Source of the DNA: CAXXOK01 sp963666755
GTDB taxonomy: Bacteria; Bacillota; Clostridia; Christensenellales; Aristaeellaceae
DNA length: 64,000 nt
NCBI GenBank assembly: GCA_963666755.2
Contig: CAXXGW010000008.1
Span: forward strand, 1 to 64,000
Direction of reading: 5' to 3'
Position numbers and translations under genes: made by a program. Positions 35,591 through 44,455 of the stretch are shown piece after piece. The stretch's first letter is position 1, and every line of letters begins with the position of its first letter. The notes under the pieces were generated by a model. The model ran no database searches. It saw only the letters and a list, made by a program, of their open reading frames with translations, and was not told the origin of the DNA.

Positions 35591-35752
35591 GAAGAAACAG
35601 AATGGAAAATTCAAGATGCTAACGCCTAAAAGCTGACATAAACAAATCAACTGCCATAGAAAGCTTTTTATTGAGCTTCTAGTCATGTTTATAACACGTT
35701 CATACGCATGAATTTTAGCTTCCCATACGGTATTTTGTTTCATATGGAATTT

Positions 35753-35936
35753 GCTCCGCGCAGCGGCCGATTTAAGGGGGTAATGGGATTGTTAAGGGAC
35801 CTTAGGGGGGAAATCGGAATCCCCCTGGTCACCTTAACGAAAAGCCTATGAACTAAATACTATCTCATTCAATAATTCCATGGTAGTTGAACAACTCCAA
35901 AAGCACTAAGCTTCTTCGCCATGCTCAGAACGACAG
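35753..35936 (+). repeat. Dispersed repeat A, copy 5
   Basis: Begins CTCCGCGCAGCGGCCG and runs through the stem-loop core, AACGAAAAGCCTATGAAC, ATACTATCTCATTCAATAAT and TTGAACAACTCCAA to the TTCTTCGCC...CTCAGAACGACA tail. Best match to copies 1 and 2. Confidence 0.75.
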
Positions 35937-36018
35937 CAACAGCAAAAAAAAATCAGGGAGCTTCCGGTTCCCCTTCTGCTCCCTGCTTCAACCTAACATT
36001 CTATTGCCTAACTGTTCT

Positions 36019-36851
36019 CTAAAAGAAATTATCCGGATGCGGCCCCGTCCTTTTTTCTTTTGACGACAGCGCGCCGATCGCTTTCATCTCATCCGCGTTC
36101 AGCGCAAAATCGAAAAAGTCAAGATTCTCTTCGATGCGCGACGGCGTAACTGACCTCGGCAGCGGCCGCCTGCCCATCTGATAGTGGTAGCGCAGTATGA
36201 TCTGTGCGGGCGTCTTGACATACTTTTCCGCGATCGCCGTAATGACCGGGTCTTTTAACGCCTCACCGCCGCTCATAAGCGGACTCCACGCCTCGACCAG
36301 CATGCCGTGCGCCTTGGCGTACTCCTCGGCTTCCTTCTGGTGCAGATACGGGTGCATCTCAATCTGCTCGACCATCGGGACGATTTCGGCGGTTTTTGAA
36401 AGCTCCTCAAAATGGTGCGGCAGAAAATTGCAGACGCCGATCGCCCCTTACAAGCTTCTGTTCATACAGCTTCTCAAACGCTTTCCACGACTCTACGAAC
36501 TTATCTTTGCCGGGCCAGTGGATCAGATACAGGTCGGCGTAGTCAAGCCCGAGCTTTTTCAGGCTGGTTTCGCACGCTTTCAGCGCGGAATCATAGCCCT
36601 GGTCGCGGTTGGCGAGCTTCGTCGTGATGAACAGCTCTTTCCTGTCAACGCGCGCTGTTTCGTATCGCTTCGCCGACGCTTTCCTCGTTGCGGTACGCGG
36701 CAGCCGTATCGACGCTCCTGTACCCGTGCGTCAGGGCATACGCAACCGCTTTAACGGCTTCTTCCCCGGGCGGCACCTGCCATGTCCCGAAGCCGACCAT
36801 CGGGATCTCAACGCCGTTCGCGAGTTTACCATAAGGATATGTGAACTGCAT
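36019..36851 (-). pseudogene. Aldo/keto reductase (AKR5-like) with two frameshifts
   Basis: Three consecutive frames together encode a complete aldo/keto reductase of about 277 residues: YGKLANGVEIPMVGFGTWQ, YRSVDTAAAYRNEESVG; then ELFITTKLANRD and DLYLIHWPG; then IGVCNFLPHHFEEL, MVEQIEMHPYLHQ and a C-terminal tail. Breaks lie near 36655 (CGAAACAGC) and near 36446 (GGGG); deleting one base at each restores the frame. Family: cytosolic NADPH-dependent reductases of the 2,5-diketo-D-gluconate reductase group. The start ATG 36851 follows AGGAGG by 7 nt. Either decayed or mis-sequenced. Confidence 0.8.
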
Positions 36852-37314
36852 AGTGTTCCTCCTAAAAATATTTTTAGCAAAATGGATTGCCTAATCAAAA
36901 AGTCTTTGACGCTGAGTCAACGTCTCAAACGAATTCGAAATTATCTGCTGTCTTGTCAGATTACGCTTATTCCTCATCCGTTTATGCCCATCTTCCCTTA
37001 AGCACCCGTCCAACTCAATATGCGCTGAAAACGTCCGTCAACCTTTCAAATTTACCGGCTGCCCCGATTTTCCTGCAAAAGGCCCGTTAAGCTAAGCACC
37101 CCCCAACGCCGGCCCTCATGATGCCCCTTTTATATCTTTATAAGGCTCTTTTGCTTTTTAAGCATATTGATTTTGAAATTTCGCTAAAATTAAATCCTTT
37201 GCAATTTGTTTTGCCCGATTGCACAGGAATTATCAGCCTTTTGAGCCCCGCGCAACAATATGACGGCAACCGCATTACCGCACAAAAAAGCAGACAGCTT
37301 TCATCTGGTTCCGC
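36852..37314. other. Intergenic, no recognisable gene
   Basis: 463 bp, AT-rich in the middle. Frames of 60-70 codons on the plus strand lack ribosome binding sites and motifs. Confidence 0.4.
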
Positions 37315-37567
37315 TTATAACTGCCGGATCGTATAAATAATATTCGGCTCGCAGGATACTTCCTCGTCGTCCTCATACGAATCGACGACATACGCTTCCG
37401 TTTTCTTGACAACCTTAAACCGCTTGAAGCCGAACCCCCGCCGCCGCGCACTGCGTTTCCGATATCACGATCGAATCGTAGCTGTTTGCAATAAAATCAG
37501 AGATCTGATATCCGGAATAGATTTCCCCTTCTTTCAATTCTTCCAGTAAACCGTTTTCATACGCCAT
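37315..37567 (-). CDS. Small protein of unknown function, one frameshift
   Basis: ATG 37567 with AGGAG 8 nt upstream begins MAYENGLLEELKEGEIYSG; after ETQCAAA the frame breaks at GGGGG near 37428, and the coding pattern continues as GFGFKRFKVVKKTEAYVVDS...PNIIYTIRQL to TAA at 37315. Length is 3n+1, so one extra G explains it; the restored product is about 83 residues. Soluble, acidic; no family recognised. Confidence 0.5.
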
Positions 37568-37944
37568 AAACTGCACTCCTCTTTATACAAAATGAAGCAT
37601 TTTTTCTATTAGCTTTTCCTATTTCCACTCATACAAATATAACCCCCGACTCCGCAAAAAGAAACCTTTTCTGTTCATCCGTCCACCGGAGGACCGCTCT
37701 TTGAGAACGGAACGGTACCGTTACAAGTTACATGGCTCTATTGTAACGCCGCCGGTACTGGAAAACAATCCTAATTTCCGCGAATTTTACGTTTATTCAG
37801 CGTACGTTCACGGCTGTTTTTCACGCTAACGGCATTGCAGCGAAAGTATTTTCCATCCGATCGCAAAAATCCATGCAGACTCAGCAGATAAAAGGAGCAG
37901 GAGTGTGATACAATAACCTAAAAGGAAGAAAGGCCGTGATTCAA
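37568..37944. other. Intergenic with inverted repeats
   Basis: 377 bp. Contains the palindrome AACGGTACCGTT at about 37711-37722 and, just after it, GTTACAA and TTGTAAC as an inverted pair 14 bp apart. These might be regulatory sites; no gene seen. Confidence 0.35.
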
Positions 37945-38192
37945 ATGACGTGCAATATAATGGTCGTCAAAATAGGCGAAAGGCGCAAAAATCCCCGAAG
38001 GTGCAGGAGGTCCTTTCCCAGTTCGGATGCAATATACGGGTCAGGCTGGGACTGCATGACACAGGCGACGTCTGCAGCGACGAAGGCATCCTTGTCCTGC
38101 AGCTGACAGGCGAGGAAGCGGAGATGTTCAAGCTGGAATCCGCCCTGAACGGGCTTGAGGGCGTCAAAGCCAAAATGGTCGTATTGGACTAG
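37945..38192 (+). CDS. Small ferredoxin-fold (TM1266/ACT-like) protein, one frameshift
   Basis: Begins MTCNIMVVKIGERR, then breaks in the AAAAA run near 37990 and continues in another frame as SPKVQEVLSQFGCNIRVRLGLHD..., ILVLQLTGEEAEMFKLESALNGLEGVKAKMVVLD. Adding one A gives an about 82-residue protein with the beta-alpha-beta-beta-alpha-beta pattern of TM1266-like putative regulators associated with iron-only hydrogenase. A GTG at 37936 with AAAGGAAG upstream is an alternative start. The fold call is by pattern. Confidence 0.55.
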
Positions 38193-38269
38193 AGATCAGA
38201 GCCCTCCTTCAAGATGAGTTTAGCTTTCTCCCTATAGGGGCTTCTTGCCCGCAAGCGCCTATAGGCGCT

Positions 38270-38373
38270 GTAGGGAAGGGTCTTGACCCTTCCGAAAGTC
38301 TTGACCGTTTCAGACCCTTCCGCCTTCTGGACGCGGACCGCCATAGCGCGGAACGGTCAAGACCGTTCCCTAC
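38270..38373. repeat. Bipartite REP-like element
   Basis: GTAGGGAAGGGTCTTGACCC... to ...CGGTCAAGACCGTTCCCTAC, with an extra GTCTTGACCGTTTCAGACCC insertion in the left arm. Confidence 0.75.
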
Positions 38374-38607
38374 GCCTCGTCTTGCCTCTATTGGATCCGC
38401 TGATCACTATAGCCCGGAACGGTCAAGTGCTTGAATGTGTCTTTGAACTCATTGACGGCTGACCTGATCCGCAGTTTGACGCGCCTCTTGCACCAACGTG
38501 TATTTGCCGGGATCATCTTGTCTGAGCCTGCGCTTCTACGACATCCCGTAACAGCGCGGTATCCCCCGCCACGGCGCAGTATCCTCCGTGACGACGCAGT
38601 ATCCCCC

Positions 38608-38711
38608 GTAGGGAAGGGTCTTGACCCTTCCGAAAGTCTTGACCGTTTCAGACCCTTCCGCCTCCTGGATGCGGACCGTCATAGCCCGAAACGGTCAAAA
38701 CCGTTCCCTAC
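38608..38711. repeat. Bipartite REP-like element
   Basis: Nearly identical to the copy at 38270, with the right arm degenerate (CGAAACGGTCAAAACCG). A third, truncated piece (CGGAACGGTCAAG) lies at about 38415. Between them, CGCAGTATCCCCC-type 20-bp repeats occur three times (38550-38607). The 788-bp gap 38193-38980 holds no gene. Confidence 0.75.
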
Positions 38712-38916
38712 GCCTCGTAAATACGATCCGCCTTCTTTTCATTCCCCTTATCGCTAAAAAAAGGCGGCAAAATTTCTGCCGTTCCTTCACTTCCATATCT
38801 ATCGCTCCGCAAACGCCATAGAAGTTTTGTTCGATCTCCGGATTCGTAAAGCGCAATACCGCAAGCCATAGCGTTATATAGTATAATCTCTTTTTCCCAT
38901 TTTTTTAACGGCTGCG

Positions 38917-38953
38917 AAAAAGCCCCTCAAAGCCGGACTTTTGAGGGGCTTTC
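38917..38953 (-). terminator. Terminator of the ribose-type ABC operon
   Basis: AAAGCCCCTCAAA / TTTGAGGGGCTTT stem, 8-nt loop, T-run on the minus strand; 28 bp after the binding-protein gene. Confidence 0.85.
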
Positions 38954-38980
38954 CACGAACGCATATTGCCAGCCTTTTTG

Positions 38981-39973
38981 CTACCCCATCTTATAAAACC
39001 ACTTTGTGACCTCGGGGTTTGTAAGGTCCTTCTGGTACGCGATGATGGGCTCGAGCATCGTGACCCTCTCTACGCCGCTGGGCAGCTTGCCGGTCTGGAG
39101 ATACGAGATCATGTACTCAACGCCTTTGCTCCCCATCTCCATCGGCTTCTGCACGATGATCGCCTGCACCGTGCCGTTCGTCAGCGCTTCCACCTGGCCT
39201 TCGCCCGCGTCGAAGCAGACGACCTTGGCTTTTGATTTCTGCGCTTCCACGCCGCTGATCACGCCCTGCGCCGAGAAAAGGTTGCCGCCGAAGAACCCGG
39301 ATACGTCCGGATCGGCAAGAAGAATGTTTTCCGTCTGCGCCGCGGCCTTGGACGGCTCGTTTTCGCACCACTGTTCGCTCACGAGCGTATACCCGTGCGA
39401 CGTGACATAATCCTTGAACCCCGCCTCGCGTTTCTGGTTCGTGTCGACGCCCGCGCGCGACCCGACGGCGGCCACTTTTTTGACTGCGCTGGCGCCCATC
39501 AGCTCGATCAGCGCTTCACCCGCGCGCTGCCCGCCTTTATAATTATCGGACGTGATATGCGCGATCGCGATGCTTTCATCGGACACGGAAATGTCGAGCG
39601 TGATGATGGGAATGTTCTTTGCCTTGACGGCCTTTAATGGCTCGAGCATATTGTCGCCGCCCGCGGGCACGATCAGCAGCGCGTCCAGGCCGCCGTTCAC
39701 CATGTTTTCCAATATGGGCGTCTGGAGCGTGTAATCGGACTTCGTCGCGCCCTGGCAGACGAGCTCGATGCCCAGTTCATCGCATTTGGCCTGTATGCCG
39801 CGCTGCATGCTGACGACAAACGCATCCGACGTGTTGCTCATGCAGAAACCGAATTTGTACTTTTTGCCGCCCGCCTTGCTCCCGGCCGGGCTGCTTGCGC
39901 ATGCGCAAAGCAAGGAAACGAGCAGCAATACCGCCAAGAGAAAAGCGACCTTTTTCGCCATGCTTTTTTTCAT
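38981..39973 (-). CDS. Sugar ABC transporter substrate-binding lipoprotein (ribose type)
   Basis: 330 residues. Signal peptide with lipobox LLCAC (Cys about 25), then a periplasmic-binding-protein type I fold: KYKFGFCMSNTSDAFVVSMQRG, DALLIVPAGGDNMLEPLKAVKAKNIPIITLD, TSDNYKGGQRAGEAL, GFFGGNLFSAQGVISGV. This is the RbsB/CUT2 family. Captures a pentose or similar sugar outside the membrane. ATG 39973 has GGGAGG 9 nt upstream. Last gene of the ATPase-permease-binding protein operon; the specific sugar cannot be named. Confidence 0.88.
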   Translation of the reverse strand: MKKSMAKKVAFLLAVLLLVSLLCACASSPAGSKAGGKKYKFGFCMSNTSDAFVVSMQRGIQAKCDELGIELVCQGATKSDYTLQTPILENMVNGGLDALLIVPAGGDNMLEPLKAVKAKNIPIITLDISVSDESIAIAHITSDNYKGGQRAGEALIELMGASAVKKVAAVGSRAGVDTNQKREAGFKDYVTSHGYTLVSEQWCENEPSKAAAQTENILLADPDVSGFFGGNLFSAQGVISGVEAQKSKAKVVCFDAGEGQVEALTNGTVQAIIVQKPMEMGSKGVEYMISYLQTGKLPSGVERVTMLEPIIAYQKDLTNPEVTKWFYKMG

Positions 39974-40021
39974 CGGACAATGCCTCCCTTTCTTTTTTAA
40001 ACACAAAGCGTCTATCAAGAA

Positions 40022-41065
40022 CTATTTCAGTTGTGCCCGGCTTGAGAACTGGTCCATATAAACCGACAATACGATGATGACGCCGACAGCCACCTGCTGC
40101 CAGTACGTCTGCACGTTGATCAGCACAAGGCCCGTCATCACGACGGAAATGATCAGCGCGCCGACGAGTATGCCCTCCGCCTTGCCGACGCCGCCCCTTG
40201 AGCTGACGCCGCCGATCGCGGCCGCCGCAATCGCCGTGAGCTGCGATGTGGAGCCCGTCAGCGGGGACGCCGAAACGAAGCGCATCATTAATACGATGCC
40301 GGAGAAAGCGCCCATCAGCCCCGAGATCATATACAGCCGCGTGATGTGCGCTTTCGCGTCGACGCCGGAGCGGACGACCGCCTCCTGGTTGCTGCCGACG
40401 GCGTACGTGCGCATCCCGAAGCGCGTTTTATGCAGCACAAAGATAAAGAAGCAAAGGACGAGCCAGCCGGTTAAGATGCCCGGCGTGATGAAACTGATGA
40501 CCGGAACGCCCGGGAAAAACTGCGTGTTGATGATTGTCCCGATCACGCGCGGCAGCCCGACGACTTCTGTGCCCTTCGCAAAAACAAGCGATAACCCGGT
40601 GCACGCGCCCATCGTGCCGATCGTCGCGAGAAACGGCGAGAGCTTCATGCGCGTCACGATAAACCCGTTGACCCACCCGATCAGCAGGCCGGTGCAGAGC
40701 CCGGCCCCGATGCCTATGAGGATGGCGGGCGCGGCGCCGAGCGCGGGCGCGAGCGTTTTCATCAGAACGGCCGCGATGACGCCGACAAGGCCGGATAACG
40801 CGCCGATGGATAAGTCGATGCATCCCGCGATCATGACGAGCCCTTCGCCGATGCCTAAAAGTATGATCTCCGTCATGTACGTCAGCGTGCTGCCCCAATA
40901 GCCTTCCGTCCAGATGCGCGGCTGGAAGAGGGTGAATACAAGCAGTATCAGCCCCAGCACAAACACCGTCCAGATATTGCCGATCTTTTCAAACAGGGCC
41001 GCGTTGCGTATGCTCCGCCGCATTTTGATATCGTATTCCTGCGCGATTTTATTCAATGCCGTCAC
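40022..41065 (-). CDS. ABC sugar transporter permease (RbsC type)
   Basis: 347 residues, eight to ten hydrophobic helices; the block GEGLVMIAGCIDLSIGALSGLVG is diagnostic of RbsC-like CUT2 permeases, as is AVGSNQEAVVRSGVD. GTG 41065 overlaps the 3' end of the ATPase gene by 17 bp (translational coupling); a later ATG (MRRSIRN) is possible. Forms the channel with the ATPase at 41049-41915. Confidence 0.88.
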   Translation of the reverse strand: MTALNKIAQEYDIKMRRSIRNAALFEKIGNIWTVFVLGLILLVFTLFQPRIWTEGYWGSTLTYMTEIILLGIGEGLVMIAGCIDLSIGALSGLVGVIAAVLMKTLAPALGAAPAILIGIGAGLCTGLLIGWVNGFIVTRMKLSPFLATIGTMGACTGLSLVFAKGTEVVGLPRVIGTIINTQFFPGVPVISFITPGILTGWLVLCFFIFVLHKTRFGMRTYAVGSNQEAVVRSGVDAKAHITRLYMISGLMGAFSGIVLMMRFVSASPLTGSTSQLTAIAAAAIGGVSSRGGVGKAEGILVGALIISVVMTGLVLINVQTYWQQVAVGVIIVLSVYMDQFSSRAQLK

Positions 41066-41915
41066 CGCCTTCCGTCTGCGAAGCCGGTTCCAGCTGCGGA
41101 ACTTCAGCCCCGCTTTCCTCTTCATGCTGCGCCGCTTCCTGTGCGGTCTGCGCCTGCGCGTCCGATGTCTTGGAGCCCGTGATCCACATGACAAGCTCGT
41201 CGAGCGTCGTCTCCTCGCGGTTGACGACCGCCACCGATCTGCCGAGCCTAAAAACCGTCATCCTGTCGCAGACGGCCATGACATGCGGCAGCGTGTGGCT
41301 GACGAGCAGCACCGCTACGCCCTGCGCCTTCACTTCGCGTATGAGCTGGAGCACCTTTTCGGATTCCTCCACCCCAAGCGCCGCCGTCGGTTCGTCGAGA
41401 ATCACAAGCTTGCTGCCCCAAGCGATCACGCGCGCAATGGCGACGGCCTGACGCTGCCCGCCGGACAGCGTGCCCACCGACTGTTTAATCGACTTCACCG
41501 AAATTTTTAAGCGGTCCAGCACCTCCTTCGTATGGACGTACATCGTTTTCCTGTCGAGGACGCCGAACCACCGGCCCAAAAACCCCTTCTGTGCGATAAG
41601 CTCGCGCCCAAGATAGACGTTGCTTGCGACGTCGAGATGCGGCGCCAGCGCAAGATCCTGGTACACCGTTTCGATCCCCGCTTTGATGGCCTGGCGCGGG
41701 TTTTCAAAGTCGACCAATTTGTCCTCAAAATAAATGTAACCCTTGCTCGCCCCGTGCACGCCGGACAGTATCTTGATGAACGTCGACTTGCCTGCTCCGT
41801 TATCGCCGATCACGCCCATGACCTCACCGGGCCTGATAGCAAAGTCGACATGGTCAAGCGCGACAACGCTGCCGAAGTTCTTTCCGACGCCCTGCGCGCG
41901 CAATAAATATTCCAC
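41049..41915 (-). CDS. ABC sugar transporter ATP-binding protein (single-domain, CUT2 type)
   Basis: 288 residues. Walker A GDNGAGKST, Q-loop in ETVYQDLAL, signature LSGGQRQAVAIAR, Walker B KLVILDEPTAALG, His in LLVSHTLPHV. One nucleotide-binding domain only, like FrcA, whereas RbsA has two. The last about 40 residues are Ala/Glu/Gln-rich and low complexity. GTG 41915 with GGAGGG about 8 nt upstream. First gene of the operon. Confidence 0.9.
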   Translation of the reverse strand: MEYLLRAQGVGKNFGSVVALDHVDFAIRPGEVMGVIGDNGAGKSTFIKILSGVHGASKGYIYFEDKLVDFENPRQAIKAGIETVYQDLALAPHLDVASNVYLGRELIAQKGFLGRWFGVLDRKTMYVHTKEVLDRLKISVKSIKQSVGTLSGGQRQAVAIARVIAWGSKLVILDEPTAALGVEESEKVLQLIREVKAQGVAVLLVSHTLPHVMAVCDRMTVFRLGRSVAVVNREETTLDELVMWITGSKTSDAQAQTAQEAAQHEEESGAEVPQLEPASQTEGGDGIE

Positions 41916-42238
41916 GCGCTTCCCTCCTTTCGTCCTGTTATTCAGTTGTTGTGAAAACGGCATCCGGCCGTAAAAAGTTAAAAAGGTAAAGACAGAAAAC
42001 AGAAAGATCAGAAAATTCGTATGATTTTTTTCAACAGATTTGTTCTACATTATTTACTATGACTCCGGCAAACGCAAAATAACCAAATCAAACCGGCGGG
42101 CGTTTTCGAATTTTGTGTTTTTCCCGAATAAAAACGTGAAATCGAAAAATATATGTTTGAACTTCCGAATGCCTTGCGTTACTATGGGGTTGGAACGTGT
42201 TTATTTTTTTGAATAACGTGAAAAAGGGAGGTGTTCCT
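41916..42238. other. Intergenic between divergent genes, nothing recognised
   Basis: 323 bp, AT-rich, presumably carrying the promoters for the ABC operon (minus) and the DUF421 gene (plus). No clear operator. Confidence 0.35.
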
Positions 42239-42763
42239 TTGTTCGCAAACGAATACCTGAATATCGCCGTAAGTTCCACAGCCGTCTATTTCTTCATCAT
42301 CCTCGCGATCCGGATCACCGGAAGAAAAGAGCTTGCGCAGTTATCCGTCGTCGACCTCGTGTTCATACTGCTGATCAGCAACGCCGTGCAGAACGCCATG
42401 GTCGGCCCGAACACGTCACTGCTCGGCGGCATCATCGCGGCGGGCACGCTGTTTATCGTCAATTTCATACTGAAACAACTGATGTACCGTTTCACCAACC
42501 TGAGCAAGCTGATACAGGGTGGTGAACTGCTGCTGATCTATAAAGGTGTGCTAAATAAGAAGAACCTGTAAAAAGCACGGCTGAGCGTTGAGGAAATGGA
42601 AGAAGCCGTCCGCGAGCACGGCGTCGCCGGCATAAAGGACGTGGACCTCGCCGTCCTCGAAGTGGACGGGAATATCAGCATCATGTCGGACGATTACAAA
42701 AACAGGACAATCAGAAAACGCAGAGTGCGCAGGCTGACGAAAACGACGTCCCAGCAGGGCTAG
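42239..42763 (+). pseudogene. DUF421 (YetF-like) membrane protein with in-frame TAA
   Basis: TTG 42239 has GGGAGG 7 nt upstream. Three N-terminal helices with the family motif RITGRKELAQLSVVDLVFILLISNAVQNAM, then the cytoplasmic part GGELLLIYKGVLNKKNL. A TAA at 42569-42571 interrupts it, and the same frame continues with KARLSVEEMEEAVREHGV...VDLAVLEVDGNISIM to TAG 42761-42763. The sequence on both sides is well conserved, so the stop looks like a single substitution (for example GAA or CAA to TAA). The family is of unknown function, often in sporulating Bacillota. Confidence 0.75.
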
Positions 42764-43094
42764 AGGTACGAAGTATTATACGTCCCATGTATACAATAAC
42801 AACGCCCGGCATGCCGTGTCAAAATTTCTCCTACTGATGAGTTCTCCCCCACTTTTGATGCGTTATTAAATAAAAAACGCCAAAAAAGCAATAACTGATG
42901 TGATAATTCAAGGCTGTTTCACCATAAAATTAAAAAGTTGCCCAGGCAATAAATCCCGTCCCTTTCTTGGGCCGCCGCATTTCGTCTTATGACGCCAAAC
43001 GCGCAACTACGCCATAAAACGACAGGAACGTAACGTATTTTCTTTTCCAAACAGCTCTCCGGCCAGCATCAGGACGGAAGGAAGGATTTCAGCG
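42764..43094. other. Intergenic, nothing recognised
   Basis: 331 bp without repeat or gene; AAGGAAGG just before 43095 is the ribosome binding site of the next gene. Confidence 0.35.
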
Positions 43095-43613
43095 ATGAAC
43101 GCAATCTTTACGGTATTTCCCATACTGCTTTTGCGCTATGGCCTCCTTGCCCTGTTTGGCGGCGGCGCTTTAAAGCGCGCGGCCTTTTTCCCGCCGGTAG
43201 AGGGCAAAGAAAAAGCCGCTTACTATGTGTGCCAGATTTCAACCCTACTGATGATTGTCTGGTTATTCTTCCTGACAGTCAAAGCGGGCTCCGCCTGGTT
43301 TGCCGCGGGGCTGGCCGTCTATTTCTTTGGCCTTCTGCTGTATACAGTTTCCATCATCAACTATGCCAGGCCCAAGTCAAGCGGCATCAACGCTAAAGGC
43401 TTATACCGCATCTCCCGTAATCCGATGTACATCGCATTTTTCATCAGCCTGTTGGGCTGCGTCCTTCTGACGAAGTCCATCGTCCTGTTTCTTCTGCTCG
43501 CAGCATACCAGATATCGGCGCACTGGATCATCCTTTCGGAAGAACGGTGGTGCCTCGGCCGTTTCGGGAAAGAGTACCTTGCGTATATGAACAGGGTCCC
43601 GCGGTATCTGTAA
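43095..43613 (+). CDS. Isoprenylcysteine carboxyl methyltransferase (ICMT)-like membrane protein
   Basis: 172 residues, four to five helices. C-terminal signature GLYRISRNPMYIAFFISLLG ... HWIILSEERWCLGRFGKEYLAYMNRVPRYL is that of the ICMT/PEMT-type methyltransferases in bacteria. Probably methylates a lipid or small substrate at the membrane using SAM; true prenylcysteine substrates are absent in bacteria. The ATG at 43095 follows AAGGAAGG. Confidence 0.82.
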   Translation: MNAIFTVFPILLLRYGLLALFGGGALKRAAFFPPVEGKEKAAYYVCQISTLLMIVWLFFLTVKAGSAWFAAGLAVYFFGLLLYTVSIINYARPKSSGINAKGLYRISRNPMYIAFFISLLGCVLLTKSIVLFLLLAAYQISAHWIILSEERWCLGRFGKEYLAYMNRVPRYL

Positions 43614-43870
43614 CGCCGCCGTCTGCATAAAAGAAGCGTACCGAATGAAAAAGAAAAGCGTTTCTTTGATTGTCCTTGGCGTAAAAAAGAAACAGGCAGC
43701 CAAGTTCTCATACTTAGCTGCCTGCTTATAAATCTTGACTTCCGGAAATTTCGTTTTCCATCCGCCTTATGATCAAAGTCTGTATCGGTAACTTTTTCGT
43801 AAGCATCCGGACAATTACAGGGTAAACGCGAAAGTTCCCATGTCTAAAAAGAGTACCCTGTCAGTTTTCG

Positions 43871-43984
43871 TTATTTTTTCAGCTTATCCGCTTCGCCTGT
43901 TTCAGGTACGATTTTGGGTACTGCGGCCGCCTTGACTGCCGGCTTCTTCTTTTTTTCCCGCTTCTTGATACTTCTGTCCCCCAT
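43871..43984 (-). CDS. 37-residue Lys-rich small protein
   Basis: ATG 43984 with GGGGTG about 9 nt upstream encodes MGDRSIKKREKKKKP followed by an Ala/Pro/Val stretch and ETGEADKLKK, then TAA. Strongly basic N-terminal half. Upstream of it on the same strand is the omega-subunit gene. Small MGxxSIKKxxKKKK proteins occur in clostridia to my recollection, without known function; nucleic acid or ribosome association is a guess from charge. Confidence 0.5.
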   Translation of the reverse strand: MGDRSIKKREKKKKPAVKAAAVPKIVPETGEADKLKK

Positions 43985-44027
43985 ATAATTACACCCCTTA
44001 ATTTATTCTTTTAGATGAACTAAGAAA

Positions 44028-44285
44028 TCAGAACATCTCGAAATAATCTATATCCTCTTTTTTCTTTCTTACTTCAATAAATTTCTCATCCGTATAAACA
44101 TACATATTTTTCTTATACTCGTCAATCGCAATGGTAATAGGATTTTTAGACTCACATAAAGACAGCTTTGGACTGCCGTCGATGATCTGTTTGGCGCGTT
44201 TGCCGACAATCAAAGCAAGCATATAACTATTCAGTTCTTCTGTCGCCGGAATTAATGGATTTATCATTTGACCGCATTCTTTCAT
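44028..44285 (-). CDS. rpoZ: DNA-directed RNA polymerase omega subunit-like protein
   Basis: 85 residues. MINPLIPATEELNSYMLALIVGKRAKQIIDGSP and NPITIAIDEYKKN follow the omega pattern (S/Y-LV--AKRAR-I--G ... KPVTIALEEI). Omega stabilises the beta' subunit. Start ATG 44285 or ATG 44267 (MINPL); neither has a clear ribosome binding site. Context is unusual: rpoZ in Bacillota normally lies beside gmk and remA, while here the neighbours are a Phd antitoxin and a Lys-rich peptide. It may be the only copy or a second one; the window cannot tell. Confidence 0.7.
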   Translation of the reverse strand: MKECGQMINPLIPATEELNSYMLALIVGKRAKQIIDGSPKLSLCESKNPITIAIDEYKKNMYVYTDEKFIEVRKKKEDIDYFEMF

Positions 44286-44340
44286 TTTAAATTTTTGGTT
44301 TCTTTCTGGCGTTTTCTAATCTTTCTTTATAAAAAGAAAG

Positions 44341-44378
44341 GGTGAATTTCGAAAATGAAATGGAATGAGAAATTCACC
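44341..44378 (-). terminator. Hairpin downstream of the Phd antitoxin gene
   Basis: GGTGAATTTC ... GAAATTCACC, 10-bp stem, about 18-nt loop, followed on the minus strand by CTTTCTTTTT. Separates the antitoxin from the omega gene. Confidence 0.55.
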
Positions 44379-44455
44379 TTAAAATTCCTGGTTATACTTA
44401 AGTTGTATGATGGCATCCATTGCTAAGATTTTACTGATATCGCTCTTCAAATTTT

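Noticed and set aside
36197..36754. 185-codon plus-strand ORF
   Set aside because: It is antisense to the frameshifted aldo/keto reductase, whose conserved motifs are all on the minus strand.
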